Shown here: positions 44,440 to 54,025 of the stretch, piece by piece
Layout: the number at the start of each line of letters is the position of its first letter
Position numbering within the stretch: the first letter of the stretch is position 1
NCBI RefSeq assembly: GCF_002910915.1
Contig: NZ_NEUF01000063.1
Location: 26,257 to 90,256, forward strand
Direction: 5' to 3'
From: Streptomyces sp. SM10
GTDB taxonomy: Bacteria; Actinomycetota; Actinomycetes; Streptomycetales; Streptomycetaceae
DNA length: 64,000 nt
Translations under genes and position numbers: made by a program
Notes under the pieces: model-generated
The model's database searches: none
What the model was told of the DNA's origin: nothing
What the model saw: the letters and a program-made list of their open reading frames with translations, nothing else

Positions 44440-46726
44440 ACCGGGCCTCCCGGGTGCGCTCCGACGACGGCCCCGTCCCGATCGCGAACTCCCCCGGTTC
44501 CACGGCCCATTCACGGGCGTGCGTGAACGAGGCCAGGGTTCCCGCACCGATGAGGAAGGCGACCTCGGTGCTCTCGCCGGGCGCGAGGGTGATCCGGGCG
44601 AAGCCCCGCAGTTCGCGCACACGGGGCCACGACGTCCCGCCGAGCACCCGGCGCACGTAGAGCTGGACGGTCTCCCGCACCGGCCGGGCCCCCGTGTTGG
44701 AGACGCGCACGGTGCAGCTCAGAGGTGTCGCCCCGCCGAACCGGTCCGCCGCCACGGACCGGGAGGAGAGCCGGGGCACGCCGTACTCCACCGTCGTGAG
44801 GGACAGCCCGTGGCCGAACGGGTGCCGTGCCGTGGCCGGCTGGTCGACGTAACCCCGGTAGCCGTGGTCCTTGCCGTTGTAGAACACCGGCAGCTGGGCC
44901 GCCGAGCGGGGGACGGAGACGGGCAGCCGCCCCTGGGGCTCGGCCGACCCGAACAGGACGTCCGCGACCGCCCTTCCACCCCACGGGCCCGGATACCAGG
45001 CGCTGAGCACCGCCCCGGCCGTGCCGGAGAGGTCGGGCAGGGCGTGCGGGCGGCCCTGGACCACCACCACGACCACCGGGGTCCCGGTCGCGGCGACCGC
45101 GTCGAGCAGCGCCGACTGTCCCTCGGGCAGACCGATTTCGGCGAGGTCGACGCCCTCGCCACAGGTCATCTCCACCGGATTGCCGGAGGCCACGACGGCC
45201 GCCCCGTTGGCGTCGAAGCGGGTGTCCGACTCACGGGCGCTCGACCCGCCGAGGACCAGCACCGCCACATCGGAGTCGGCGGCGAGCGCCACCGCCTCCG
45301 GCAGGCCCGACAGATCACCGCCCACCAGGCCGCACCCCCGGGCGTACGTGACGCCGGTGCCCTCGGGCGCCGCCGCCCGGATTCCGGCGAGCACGCTGCT
45401 GCCCGTGCCCGGCCGCTGGGGCGCGGTGTAGTCGCCGATCTGCTGCGGCACGGAGTCGGCGTTCGGCCCGATGACCGCGACGGTCCCGGCCGGGCGGCCG
45501 GCGAGCGGCAGGGTCGCGCCGTCGTGCGCGAGGAGGGTGACGGACTCGCGGGCGATGCGCTCGCTCAGCCGCTCCAGGCGCCCCGGAGCCGGGGGTCGCG
45601 CGACGGTGTACGGCTGCTCGAAGAGGCCGAGGCGGAACTTCAGCGCCAGCACCCTTCCCACCGCCGCGTCGAGCGTGTCCTCCCCGACCAGCCCGCTCCC
45701 GACAGCCTCGGCCAGCCGTGGGAAGCACGCGTCCCACAGGCTCAGGTCGGTCCCGGCCCGGAGCGCCATCGCACCGGCCGCCACCGGATCGCCCGCCATC
45801 CGCACCAACCGGTCGACCGCGAGCCCGTCGGCCATCACGAGACCCTCGAACCCCCACCGCTCCCGGAGGATCTCCGTCAGCAGGTGGCTGCTCCCCGCGC
45901 ACGGGAGGCCGTCGAACTCGTTGTACGCGGCCATCAGGCCCGCAGCTCCCGCCCGTACACCCGCCCGTGCCGCCACGAGGTGGATCTCGTGCAGTTCCCT
46001 TGTGCCCAGCTCGGTGGCCGCGCTGTTGCGCCCGCCGACCGTGGCGCCCTGCCCCGCGAAGTGCTTGAGCACGACGGCCGCACGGTCCGGCCCGATGCGC
46101 GGCCCGGGCGGTCCCTGCACCCCGCGCACCAGCGCCTCGGTGAAGCGCGCCGCCAGATACGGGTCCTCGCCGAAGCACTCCTCCGCGCGGCCCCAGCGCG
46201 GATCCCGCGCCAGGTCGAGCGCGGAGACCAGCGCGACATGGCCGCCACGGGCCCGGAGCTCGGCGGCGGCGAGAGCCGCCGCCTCCTCGTACAGCTCCGG
46301 ATTCCAGGTGGCGCCGACCGCGAGGTTCACCGGCAGCAGGGTCCCGTCCAGGGCCTGCAGCCCGTGCGGCATCTCCTCGACCAGCAGGACCGGGATGCCG
46401 AGCCGGGTGTTCTCGACGACGTGCCGCTGCACGGCGTCGGAGACCCGCGCCCCGTCCTCGGCGCCGATGCCCGTCTCCGCCGTCACCCCGGACCACGGGT
46501 CGGCGCGCTGCAGTCCGTACAGCGCGCCCATCCCGTCGTACGACGCCACCTCCGCCCGGAACGCGTCCGTCAGGCGATGGCCCGACGGGGTGCGCTCGTA
46601 CGCGTCCCATCCGTACATCCGCTGGTTGACCTGGCCCACCTTGTCGGTGAGCGTCATCCGCGCCAGCAGATCGCGGACCCGGTCGGCGACGGGCAGCATG
46701 GGGTCGCGGAACAGCGGCTCGGACAT
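44393..46726 (-). CDS. GH3 beta-glycosidase
   Basis: Intracellular family GH3 enzyme of 777 residues, probably beta-glucosidase or beta-xylosidase. The N-terminal barrel contains LARMTLTDKVGQV, KHFAGQG and the nucleophile Asp300 in GLVMADGLAV. The (alpha/beta)6 domain and a fibronectin III-like C-terminal domain follow (RRVLGGTSWPRVRELRGF). No signal peptide. It is the last gene of a LacI-controlled sugar operon. The 3' end overlaps the convergent TetR gene. Confidence 0.92.
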   Translation of the reverse strand: MSEPLFRDPMLPVADRVRDLLARMTLTDKVGQVNQRMYGWDAYERTPSGHRLTDAFRAEVASYDGMGALYGLQRADPWSGVTAETGIGAEDGARVSDAVQRHVVENTRLGIPVLLVEEMPHGLQALDGTLLPVNLAVGATWNPELYEEAAALAAAELRARGGHVALVSALDLARDPRWGRAEECFGEDPYLAARFTEALVRGVQGPPGPRIGPDRAAVVLKHFAGQGATVGGRNSAATELGTRELHEIHLVAARAGVRAGAAGLMAAYNEFDGLPCAGSSHLLTEILRERWGFEGLVMADGLAVDRLVRMAGDPVAAGAMALRAGTDLSLWDACFPRLAEAVGSGLVGEDTLDAAVGRVLALKFRLGLFEQPYTVARPPAPGRLERLSERIARESVTLLAHDGATLPLAGRPAGTVAVIGPNADSVPQQIGDYTAPQRPGTGSSVLAGIRAAAPEGTGVTYARGCGLVGGDLSGLPEAVALAADSDVAVLVLGGSSARESDTRFDANGAAVVASGNPVEMTCGEGVDLAEIGLPEGQSALLDAVAATGTPVVVVVVQGRPHALPDLSGTAGAVLSAWYPGPWGGRAVADVLFGSAEPQGRLPVSVPRSAAQLPVFYNGKDHGYRGYVDQPATARHPFGHGLSLTTVEYGVPRLSSRSVAADRFGGATPLSCTVRVSNTGARPVRETVQLYVRRVLGGTSWPRVRELRGFARITLAPGESTEVAFLIGAGTLASFTHAREWAVEPGEFAIGTGPSSERTREARFTVTVGRDGRPADRR

Positions 46727-46763
46727 GGGCGGATCACCTCAGGAGGTCAGGAAGGGCGGTCGG

Positions 46764-48698
46764 TCAGCGCAGTTCGAGGACGCGCACCCCGTACGGGGCC
46801 AGGGTCACGTCCCGCACCGGGCCGCCGCCGGCCGGCTCGCGCAGCTCCCCGTCCACCGACGGGGACACGGTCAGCTCCTCACCGGACTGGCTCACCAGCC
46901 ACACGAAGCGCGTGCCGTCCTCGCGGACCAGCGTGTCGGCGCTGACGTAGGGGGTGTCCACCGTCACCGGCCGCGTCGCACCGGCGAGTTCGGCGAGCGC
47001 CGCGTACAGCCGGTGGGTCTGCTCCGGGTTGGCGCGGGCCGTCCGGGCGGCCATGTGCTCCAGCGGGTACGTGGCCAGGACGGTGCGCCCCGCACCCGTC
47101 CCGTACCGCAGCAGCGCCGGGCGGCCGTGCGCGTCGGTGGCCACGACCCGGGCCCCGTCCGGGACGACCGGCAGATAGGCGCGGCTGTCCTCGTTGCCCG
47201 CGACCGGGAAGGTCAGCACCTCCCCGGCGGCTATCGAGCCGAAGTCCTCGGCGAACGTCATCTCCAGGACGTCGTCCTCGATCGGCTCGGCGACGCCGTA
47301 GGAGAGCTGGAGTTCCACCCCGAACAGCCCGTCGAGGTCGTGGAACCAGGGGCCCCGGGTCGTCGGGTACTCGCCCGAGCAGAAGGACAGGTAGACCGTG
47401 GCCCCCTCCTTCGCCCTGCGCTCCAGCGCGCGGCGGGTGCGGGTCGTCAGCTGGCGGGTCGACGGCAGCAGGTACAGCGAGGCGTCGTCCGGCAGCCCGT
47501 CCGCCTCCCGGGCGAAGCCCACCGGCAGATCCGCCCCGCGCGCCGCCACGTACCCCTGGTGCAGCGAGGTGAAGATCAGCGGGCGGTCGGCCGGCCGGCT
47601 GTACGGGTAGCCGCGCTCCAGGAAGGCGGGGACGACGAGGGCGGCGTCGGCGTCGGTGCGACGGCAGCGCGGAAAGTCGACCTGCTCCAGGACCTTCGCG
47701 AAGGCCGCCAGTTCGCGCAGCGGCTCCTTCGGGCGTCCGGCGCTGTCGGTGATCCCGAAGTGCATCTCGAAGGGGTGGTGGTCGTACGGGGACTGCTCCC
47801 ACAGGTCGTCGTAGTCCGTGTTGTTCCACGCCATCCAGCCGGTCGCCCCGCCCAGCAGCGAGTTGTGCAGGGTCTGCCGGTAGAAGATCCCGGCGTTGGC
47901 GGCCGAGACCGTGTCCGTCGACAGCCCGAACTCCTCCAGGACGACCGGCTGCCCCGTGACGGAGGCGAGCTCGCACTCGAAGGCGGCCCGGTAGTGCTGG
48001 CGCGGCCGGTCCGTGTCGGAGCGGTAGACATGCGGGCCGACGAAGTCGACGTACTCGGCGGTCTCCCGCAGCGAGAAGCCGTTGTCGCGGCCCGTCACCT
48101 CGATGCCCCAGGCACCGTCGCCGAGCGACACCGGCTGGGTGCCGCCCGCCGCGCGCACGGCGTCGCACATGAACTGGGCCCAGGCGGTGACGACATCACT
48201 GGAGGGCGGGTCGACCTGGTAGATCCGGCCGTAGCCGGGCATCTCGTTGGTGATCAGCCAGCCCGTGACCGCCGGGTGGTCCTTGAAGCGGCGGGTCATC
48301 TGCGACACGAACCACGCCTGGCGGCCGACCAGCCACACGTCCTCGTACAGATCCCGGTCACCGCGCCAGGCCGGGTCCCAGTTCTCGCCGGACATGTGGC
48401 CGACGATGAAGGTGGGTACGGTGCCCATCCCCGCCTCGTCGTGCGCGTCCAGGAAGTCGCGGAAGCGGTCGCAGAGTTCCTCGTCGATCCGCCCCGGCTC
48501 CGGGTGGAAGTCCGGCCAGTAGAAGAACGAGCGGGTCATGTTCAGACCGTGCTCCCGGAGCACCGCCAGCTCCTCCCGCACCGTCTTCGGCGAGTAGTTC
48601 CGCCACATCAGCGGACCGCCGGTGCGGGACCAGAAGTTGGCGCCGAGCCACGGGAGGACGGCGGAGTCGTGGGTGAGCTGGGCGCTGTGGCGTCGCAT
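46764..48698 (-). CDS. GH5-like (clan GH-A) beta-glycosidase
   Basis: Cytoplasmic glycosidase of 644 residues with a TIM barrel (about 1-330) and a C-terminal part resembling the glutaminase-like and beta-sandwich domains of large GH5/GH42-type enzymes. The acid/base is probably Glu152 in LITNEMPGYG and the nucleophile Glu256 in VVLEEFGLS. It resembles intracellular beta-mannosidase-like GH5 proteins, but the substrate is inference. It sits between the lacI regulator and GH3 genes; GH3 starts 37 nt later. Confidence 0.8.
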   Translation of the reverse strand: MRRHSAQLTHDSAVLPWLGANFWSRTGGPLMWRNYSPKTVREELAVLREHGLNMTRSFFYWPDFHPEPGRIDEELCDRFRDFLDAHDEAGMGTVPTFIVGHMSGENWDPAWRGDRDLYEDVWLVGRQAWFVSQMTRRFKDHPAVTGWLITNEMPGYGRIYQVDPPSSDVVTAWAQFMCDAVRAAGGTQPVSLGDGAWGIEVTGRDNGFSLRETAEYVDFVGPHVYRSDTDRPRQHYRAAFECELASVTGQPVVLEEFGLSTDTVSAANAGIFYRQTLHNSLLGGATGWMAWNNTDYDDLWEQSPYDHHPFEMHFGITDSAGRPKEPLRELAAFAKVLEQVDFPRCRRTDADAALVVPAFLERGYPYSRPADRPLIFTSLHQGYVAARGADLPVGFAREADGLPDDASLYLLPSTRQLTTRTRRALERRAKEGATVYLSFCSGEYPTTRGPWFHDLDGLFGVELQLSYGVAEPIEDDVLEMTFAEDFGSIAAGEVLTFPVAGNEDSRAYLPVVPDGARVVATDAHGRPALLRYGTGAGRTVLATYPLEHMAARTARANPEQTHRLYAALAELAGATRPVTVDTPYVSADTLVREDGTRFVWLVSQSGEELTVSPSVDGELREPAGGGPVRDVTLAPYGVRVLELR

Positions 48699-48750
48699 GG
48701 GGTGTCGGGGTCCTCTTCGATGTGCGGGTGGTGCCGGGTGGTGCGGCGGT

Positions 48751-49803
48751 TCAGGTCGGGGGTGTCAGCGGGCCGGTCGACTCCCGTACGACCAGACGGG
48801 GTCTGCCGTCGAGCACCGGCGTCGGGACGTCCTCCCCGCACCCGGCGAGCAGGGTGCGGGCCGCGGCGGCGCCGACGCGCTGCACCTGCTGGTCGACGGT
48901 GGTGAGCCGGGGGTGGACCCAGCGGCCGAGCGAGAGGTTGTCGTAGCCCACCACCGACAGGTCGCCGGGGACGTGGAGCCCGGCGCGCTGCGCCGTACCG
49001 ATCCCGCAGACGGCCATGGAGTCGTTGGGGAACACGAGCGCCGTCGGACGGTCGGGCAGCGCGAGCAGCTCCTCGGTGACCTCGACGGCGGCCTGCTCGG
49101 TGAAGTCGCTGTGCCGTACGGCGACGGGGCCCAGCCCCGACTCCGCAAACGCCTCCTCGAACGCGCTCAGGCGCAGCCGGGTGTGAAGCAGTTCGGACGG
49201 GCCCGCGACGTAGGCGACGCGCCGGTGGCCGAGCTCCAGCAGATGGGCGACCGCCTCCTTCACGCCCGCGCCCTGGTGCCCGAGCCCCACCCGGGGTACG
49301 GGCGATCCGGCGTCGGGGGCGCCCAGCAGCACGGCGGGCAGCCCGAGGCCCCGCAGCAGCTCCGGGCGCGGGTCGTCGGCGCGGGCGTCCGTCAGCACGG
49401 CGCCGTCTATCCGGCCCTCGGCGACGAGACGCTCGTACAGCGCGCTCTCCTGGGCCATGTCGGCGACCAGGTGGAGGAGCAGACCGTAGCCGCGCGGGGC
49501 GAGCTCGCCCTCCAGACCGGTGATCAGCTCACTGAAGTGCGGGTCGGAGCCGAGCACATCGGTGGGCCGCCGGACGACGAGGGCGATCGTCCGCGTACGG
49601 GCCCGGCGCAGCGCGGTCGCGGAGGCGCTGGGGGACCAGCCCAGCTCGTTCGCCGCGTCCAGGATCCGGCGGCGGGTGGCCTCCGAGATCCGGCCGGTGC
49701 CGTTGACGGCCTGGGAGACCGCGGCGGTCGAGACCCCCGCGGCGGCGGCCACGGCCTTGATGGTGGGGCGTGCGGCGCTACGCACTTCCTGAGGCTGGTT
49801 CAC
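48751..49803 (-). CDS. LacI-family regulator of the second sugar operon
   Basis: Regulator of 350 residues. The helix-turn-helix is at about 14-35 (TIKAVAAAAGVSTAAVSQAVNG), a hinge follows (SASATALRRARTRT), and the effector domain resembles sugar-binding proteins. GTG at 49803 overlaps the permease stop (GTGA), so it is inside the operon it presumably controls. An 18-bp CG-centred palindrome upstream of the binding-protein gene is the candidate operator. Confidence 0.92.
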   Translation of the reverse strand: MNQPQEVRSAARPTIKAVAAAAGVSTAAVSQAVNGTGRISEATRRRILDAANELGWSPSASATALRRARTRTIALVVRRPTDVLGSDPHFSELITGLEGELAPRGYGLLLHLVADMAQESALYERLVAEGRIDGAVLTDARADDPRPELLRGLGLPAVLLGAPDAGSPVPRVGLGHQGAGVKEAVAHLLELGHRRVAYVAGPSELLHTRLRLSAFEEAFAESGLGPVAVRHSDFTEQAAVEVTEELLALPDRPTALVFPNDSMAVCGIGTAQRAGLHVPGDLSVVGYDNLSLGRWVHPRLTTVDQQVQRVGAAAARTLLAGCGEDVPTPVLDGRPRLVVRESTGPLTPPT

Positions 49804-50627
49804 ATCTTCACCGCTCCGCTGACGAGGGCCTGCTGCATCCGCTTCTGGAGCACGGTGTAGACCACCCAGACCGGGACCAGGGTCAGCACCGTGCCCGCCG
49901 TAAGAATGCCGTAGTCCGTGCCCGTCAGGGACTTGAGCGTGGGCAGGGCGACCTGCACGGTCCGCAGGTCGGGGTCGGGGCCGATGATGACGAGCGAGTA
50001 GAGGTACTCGTTCCAGAAGGTCAGGAAGTTCAGCAGCAGGATCGTCGCGATCCCCGGCATGCACATCGGTGTGTAGACGTGCCGCAGGACGGCGAAGGTC
50101 GACGCGCCGTCCATGCGCGCCGCCTCCTCCATCTCGCGGGGGATGGTCCGCATGAACTGCACCAGGATGACGACGGAGAGCGGCATCGCCGTGGCCGGCA
50201 GGAACAGCACCATGAAGGCGCGGGTGTGGAACAGCCCGGTGGCCGCCGCCAGCAGGAACGTCGGGAAGAGCGCGGCGAACGTGGGGACCAGGAAGCCGAG
50301 GGAGAACACCCGCTCGACCAGGGCCCCGAGCCGTCCTTCCGTACGGGCGATGGCGAAGGCCGCCGGTATCGCGAGGGCCAGGGTGAGGACCAGCGCGAGG
50401 GCCGTCACGAGCATCGAGTTGAGGATCGCCGGCCCGAGACGCGCCGAGGTGAACGACTCGGTGAAGTTGGCGGTGGAGAGCGAGGTGGGGAGGGAGAACG
50501 GGCTCCCGAAGATCTGGTCGTTGGTCTTGAACGCCGAGACCAGCAGGTAGTAGAGGGGGACGACCAGCAGCACCATGTACAGCCAGGCGAAGATGTGCGC
50601 CGGCAGCCAGGACCTTCCGAACTTCAT
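49800..50627 (-). CDS. Sugar ABC transporter permease, MalG type
   Basis: Permease of 275 residues with six membrane segments. The EAA loop is MEEAARMDGASTFAVLRHVY and the end is LVSGAVKM. ATG at 50627. It lies 14 nt downstream of the MalF-type gene and overlaps lacI. It probably shares the MsiK-type ATPase, since no ATPase gene is present. Confidence 0.92.
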   Translation of the reverse strand: MKFGRSWLPAHIFAWLYMVLLVVPLYYLLVSAFKTNDQIFGSPFSLPTSLSTANFTESFTSARLGPAILNSMLVTALALVLTLALAIPAAFAIARTEGRLGALVERVFSLGFLVPTFAALFPTFLLAAATGLFHTRAFMVLFLPATAMPLSVVILVQFMRTIPREMEEAARMDGASTFAVLRHVYTPMCMPGIATILLLNFLTFWNEYLYSLVIIGPDPDLRTVQVALPTLKSLTGTDYGILTAGTVLTLVPVWVVYTVLQKRMQQALVSGAVKM

Positions 50628-50641
50628 GGGACCTGCTCCGA

Positions 50642-51583
50642 TCAGTAGTTCTGGCGGAAGACACGGCGGATGGTCAGCAGCCCGGCCAGACCGACCAGGA
50701 AGAGGACCACGCCGACCGTCTGGCTGTAGCCGAGGTCGGCCGCGATGAACGCCTTCTGGTAGACGAGGAAGGACAGCGTCGTCGAGGACGATCCCGGGCC
50801 GCCCTGGGTCAGCAGCAGCACGTTCTGCGCGGAGCCGAAGAGTGTCCAGAGGAACTGCAGCATCGTCACGACGCCGACGAAGTCCCGGATGACGGGGAAG
50901 TGGATGCGCCACATGGCGCGCCAGTGCCCCGCGCCGTCGAGCTGGGCCGCCTCGCCGATCTCGTCCGGCACGCTGCCGAGACGGGCGGCGAACAGGACGG
51001 CGGTGAACCCGATGCCGCTCCACACGTCGAGGACGATGAGGGAGGCGAGCGCGGTGGAGGGCGAGGCGAGCCAGGCGTCGGTCATCGAGCCGAGTCCCAC
51101 CTTGTCCAGCGCGCCGTTGAGGAGCCCGTCCGGGGAGAGGACCGCGTAGAACACCATGGCCTTGGCCGGGGTGGAGATCAGCCCGGGGATGAAGAGCAGA
51201 TACCGCAGGACACGGTGGCCCGGCGGCTTCTGCGCGACGTAGTAGCCGAGCATGTACGCGCCGGCGATCATCAGGGGCAGGGCCACGGCGAGCTGGACGG
51301 CGGTGTTGCTCACCGCGTCCCAGAAGACCGGGTCGTCCAGGACGGCACGGACGTTGGCGGCGCCGGCGAAGGAGACCGGCTGGAGCATGCCGGGCCAGTG
51401 CAGCGCGGCGATCACGAAGATGGCGACCAGCGGGCCGACCATGAAGATCAGGTACCAGGCCAGCGCGGGCAGGGCGAGGACGGTCCCGCCCTGCGTGCGG
51501 CGCTTCGTGGTGGTGGCGGAGGGTGCGGGACCGGCCGGGGCGCGGACCGAGGCGCCGCCCGGGGCGGACGAGAGCATCGTCAT
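50642..51583 (-). CDS. Sugar ABC transporter permease, MalF type
   Basis: Permease of 313 residues. A Pro/Ala/Thr-rich cytoplasmic N-tail of about 30 residues is followed by six membrane segments. The EAA loop reads IGEAAQLDGAGHWRAMWRIH. ATG at 51583, 31 nt after the binding-protein stop. Confidence 0.92.
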   Translation of the reverse strand: MTMLSSAPGGASVRAPAGPAPSATTTKRRTQGGTVLALPALAWYLIFMVGPLVAIFVIAALHWPGMLQPVSFAGAANVRAVLDDPVFWDAVSNTAVQLAVALPLMIAGAYMLGYYVAQKPPGHRVLRYLLFIPGLISTPAKAMVFYAVLSPDGLLNGALDKVGLGSMTDAWLASPSTALASLIVLDVWSGIGFTAVLFAARLGSVPDEIGEAAQLDGAGHWRAMWRIHFPVIRDFVGVVTMLQFLWTLFGSAQNVLLLTQGGPGSSSTTLSFLVYQKAFIAADLGYSQTVGVVLFLVGLAGLLTIRRVFRQNY

Positions 51584-51614
51584 GGGAGGACTCGCAGAGG
51601 CTCGGGCGCGCGGA

Positions 51615-52907
51615 TCAGGCCGTGCGGTAGGCGGATTCCAGGGCGGAGCGCACGGCGGCGGCGCTCGTCCCCCGGGTGAAGGCGGTGCTGGTCGCGGTGA
51701 TCAGCGGCTGGGTCGCGGTCGGGGGGACGTAGAGGTCGGGCAGGAGGACCTGACCGACGTCACCGCCGAGCCGCTGGGCGTCCGCCACCAGGGGGAAGTC
51801 CTTGCTGACCGTGTCGGTCACGAGCGCCATGTCACGGCCGCTCTCGGTGATGAAGCGGGACACCACGTCGGGGCGGTACATGAAACGGAGGAACTTCTCG
51901 ACGGAGGACAGCTTCTTGACGCCGTTGGGGCTGATCCAGAAGCCGATGAGGGTGTACGAGCGCAGGATCGTCGGCTTCTCGTGGGCTGCGCCCGGCGCGA
52001 GCGGCCAGCCGCCGAGCTCCGTGTGCCCGGCCGCCTTCGCGGGGACCTTGGCCAGGGCGGAGGACATCGCGGACTGGATGGCCGCCGCCTCCGTGTTGTA
52101 CTGCGTGGTCATCGTGTCGGAGGTCAGCCCCTGCGCCTTGTCGGCGAAGACACCGGCGTCGCGGAGGTCCACGAAGTAGTCGATGCCCTCGCGGGCGCCC
52201 CGGCTGCCGCTGAAGTCGCCGGTCGTGTAGACCTTCCGGGCCTCCTCGCGGGTGAGGAAGGTCTGGATGATCTGGGCCAGCAGCTTCTGCCCCGTCCAGT
52301 CGTTGCCGCCGACGGTGACGGGCGCGATGCCCTTGGCCCGCAGCTTCCGCGCGGCGCCGATGAGCTGGTCCCCGGTGGTGGGTATCCCCTCGACTCCCGC
52401 CCGTTCCAGCAGGTGGGTGTTGAAGGCGACGGGCCAGTTGGTGGCGAAGTACGGGAAGGCGCGGAGCCTGCCCTTGCCGTCGGTCCACTCGGTGAGGGCC
52501 GCGGGCAGGACGCGCTCGCGGAGGCCCCAGTCGTCGAGGTAGCCCTTCACATCGACGGTGGCGCCGACGTCGGTCCAGGCCAGCGTCTTGTCGTACAGGT
52601 TGACCATGACCACGTCCGGCTCCTTACGGGCCAGTCGGGAGGTCTCGTACACCTGGGGGAGGTCGTCGCCGTTGACGAGGTTCTTGACCCGGAGCCCCGG
52701 GTTCTCCTTCTCGAACGCCTTCACGGCGGCGGTGTACGTGAGGGAACCCGGCGCGGTGGTGCCGAGTTGGGTGTGGACGACGAGGGTGCCGGGGTCGGAA
52801 TCGGCCGAGGCGAGCGTGGAACAGCCGGACATTGCGGGCAGCGCGGTAGCGGCGGCGAGGCCGGAACCAGCGGCAAGGAAACCGCGCCGACTCAGGGGTG
52901 AGCGCAC
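51615..52907 (-). CDS. Sugar-binding lipoprotein of the second ABC importer
   Basis: Extracellular solute-binding protein of 430 residues. The signal is twin-arginine-like (SRRGFLAAGSGL) and ends in a lipobox MSGC near residue 29, so Tat export and lipidation are likely. The body is family 1 (UgpB/MalE-like). GTG at 52907 is the first gene of the operon. The ligand is probably an oligosaccharide cut by the downstream GH5-like and GH3 enzymes. Confidence 0.9.
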   Translation of the reverse strand: MRSPLSRRGFLAAGSGLAAATALPAMSGCSTLASADSDPGTLVVHTQLGTTAPGSLTYTAAVKAFEKENPGLRVKNLVNGDDLPQVYETSRLARKEPDVVMVNLYDKTLAWTDVGATVDVKGYLDDWGLRERVLPAALTEWTDGKGRLRAFPYFATNWPVAFNTHLLERAGVEGIPTTGDQLIGAARKLRAKGIAPVTVGGNDWTGQKLLAQIIQTFLTREEARKVYTTGDFSGSRGAREGIDYFVDLRDAGVFADKAQGLTSDTMTTQYNTEAAAIQSAMSSALAKVPAKAAGHTELGGWPLAPGAAHEKPTILRSYTLIGFWISPNGVKKLSSVEKFLRFMYRPDVVSRFITESGRDMALVTDTVSKDFPLVADAQRLGGDVGQVLLPDLYVPPTATQPLITATSTAFTRGTSAAAVRSALESAYRTA

Positions 52908-52942
52908 AGCGGGATGTCTCCAACCAGGACGTTGAACCGGGG

Positions 52943-52960
52943 TGGTTAATCGATGTACCA
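52943..52960. promoter_or_regulatory. Candidate LacI operator upstream of the second sugar operon
   Basis: TGGTTAATCGATGTACCA is an 18-bp palindrome centred on CG with 7 of 9 symmetric pairs, the geometry of LacI-family sites. It lies 36 bp before the binding-protein start. Confidence 0.6.
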
Positions 52961-53040
52961 GCGGGTTGCGAGAAACCTAGGTGCGAGGGAGGGAATGGTC
53001 AACCCCGGGTTGCGCATGCTGGAAAGAGCGACATTTCGGG

Positions 53041-53082
53041 TGGGTGAGGCGGCGGTGATCCTGGGTGAGGCGGCGGTGATCC
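53041..53082. repeat. Perfect 21-bp tandem duplication
   Basis: Positions 53041-53061 are repeated exactly at 53062-53082, then the pattern breaks off. It lies between the divergent sugar operon and hydrolase gene. It looks like a recent slippage duplication. Confidence 0.85.
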
Positions 53083-53127
53083 TGGTTCGGGTATTGCCCT
53101 GAAGATCGCTTTACCGGAGGCTGAGGC

Positions 53128-53982
53128 ATGCAGAATCTGCCGACCTTCGTCCTCGTCCACGGTGCCTTCGCGAATTCGTTCTCCTTCGCACCGCTGCAAG
53201 CCGAACTGGCCCTGCTGGGCCACCGCTCGGTGGCGGTCGACCTTCCCGGGCACGGGTTCGAGGCGACTTTCCCCTCGGCCTACCAGACCCCTCAGGACCT
53301 GGACGCCCTTTCCGTCGAACCGGGGGGCATCAAGGGAGTCACGCTCACGGACAACGTCGCCCGCGTGATCGAAGCCCTCGAGCGGGCCAAGCGGAACGGC
53401 CCCACCGTCCTCGTCGCCCACAGCAGGGGCGGCATCACCATCACCGCCGTCGCCAACGCCCGGCCCGAGCTGGTCGACCGGATCGTCTACGTCTCCGCCT
53501 GGTGCCCCGTCGATCTGGACGTGGCCGACTACTACGCCGAGCCGGAGATGGCGGACGTCGACCCGGGCGCCTTGGCGCCCGCGCTCGTCGGCAACCCGGC
53601 CGAACTGGGCCTCCTGCGGGTCAATTTCCGCACCGCCGACCCGGTGGCGCTCGCCGCGTTCAGGCAGGCGTTCGCCGCCGACCTCACCGATGACGAGTTC
53701 CGAACCTTCCTGAACACCTTCCAGCCCGACGAGAACCTCGACGCCGGTACGTCAGCCGACCGGGCACAGGCCGCGACCTGGGGCCGGATTCCCAGGACCT
53801 ATGTGCGGCTGGCCTCCGATGCCAGCGTTCCGCCCGCCGTGCAGGACCGCATGATCCGCGAAGCCGACGCGCTCACACCGGACAATCCCTTCGACGTCCG
53901 GACACTCGAGGGGAGTCACCTGCGCTGGCTCGTGCACCCGAAGCCCGCCGCCGAGCTGCTGGCGGGCCTCGCGGCGCGCTGA
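53128..53982 (+). CDS. Alpha/beta hydrolase
   Basis: Soluble hydrolase of 284 residues. The oxyanion region is LVHGAFANSFSF, the nucleophile Ser99 lies in VAHSRGG, an acid near 230 fits DASVPPAVQD, and the catalytic His lies in LEGSHLRWLVHP. GGAGG precedes the ATG at 53128. The family contains esterases and hydroxynitrile-lyase-like enzymes (plant MES type). The substrate is unknown. Confidence 0.88.
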   Translation: MQNLPTFVLVHGAFANSFSFAPLQAELALLGHRSVAVDLPGHGFEATFPSAYQTPQDLDALSVEPGGIKGVTLTDNVARVIEALERAKRNGPTVLVAHSRGGITITAVANARPELVDRIVYVSAWCPVDLDVADYYAEPEMADVDPGALAPALVGNPAELGLLRVNFRTADPVALAAFRQAFAADLTDDEFRTFLNTFQPDENLDAGTSADRAQAATWGRIPRTYVRLASDASVPPAVQDRMIREADALTPDNPFDVRTLEGSHLRWLVHPKPAAELLAGLAAR

Positions 53983-54025
53983 CACCCGTCCAGGGGCCTC
54001 GCCGGGGCAGACTGGCTGCCGGTGA

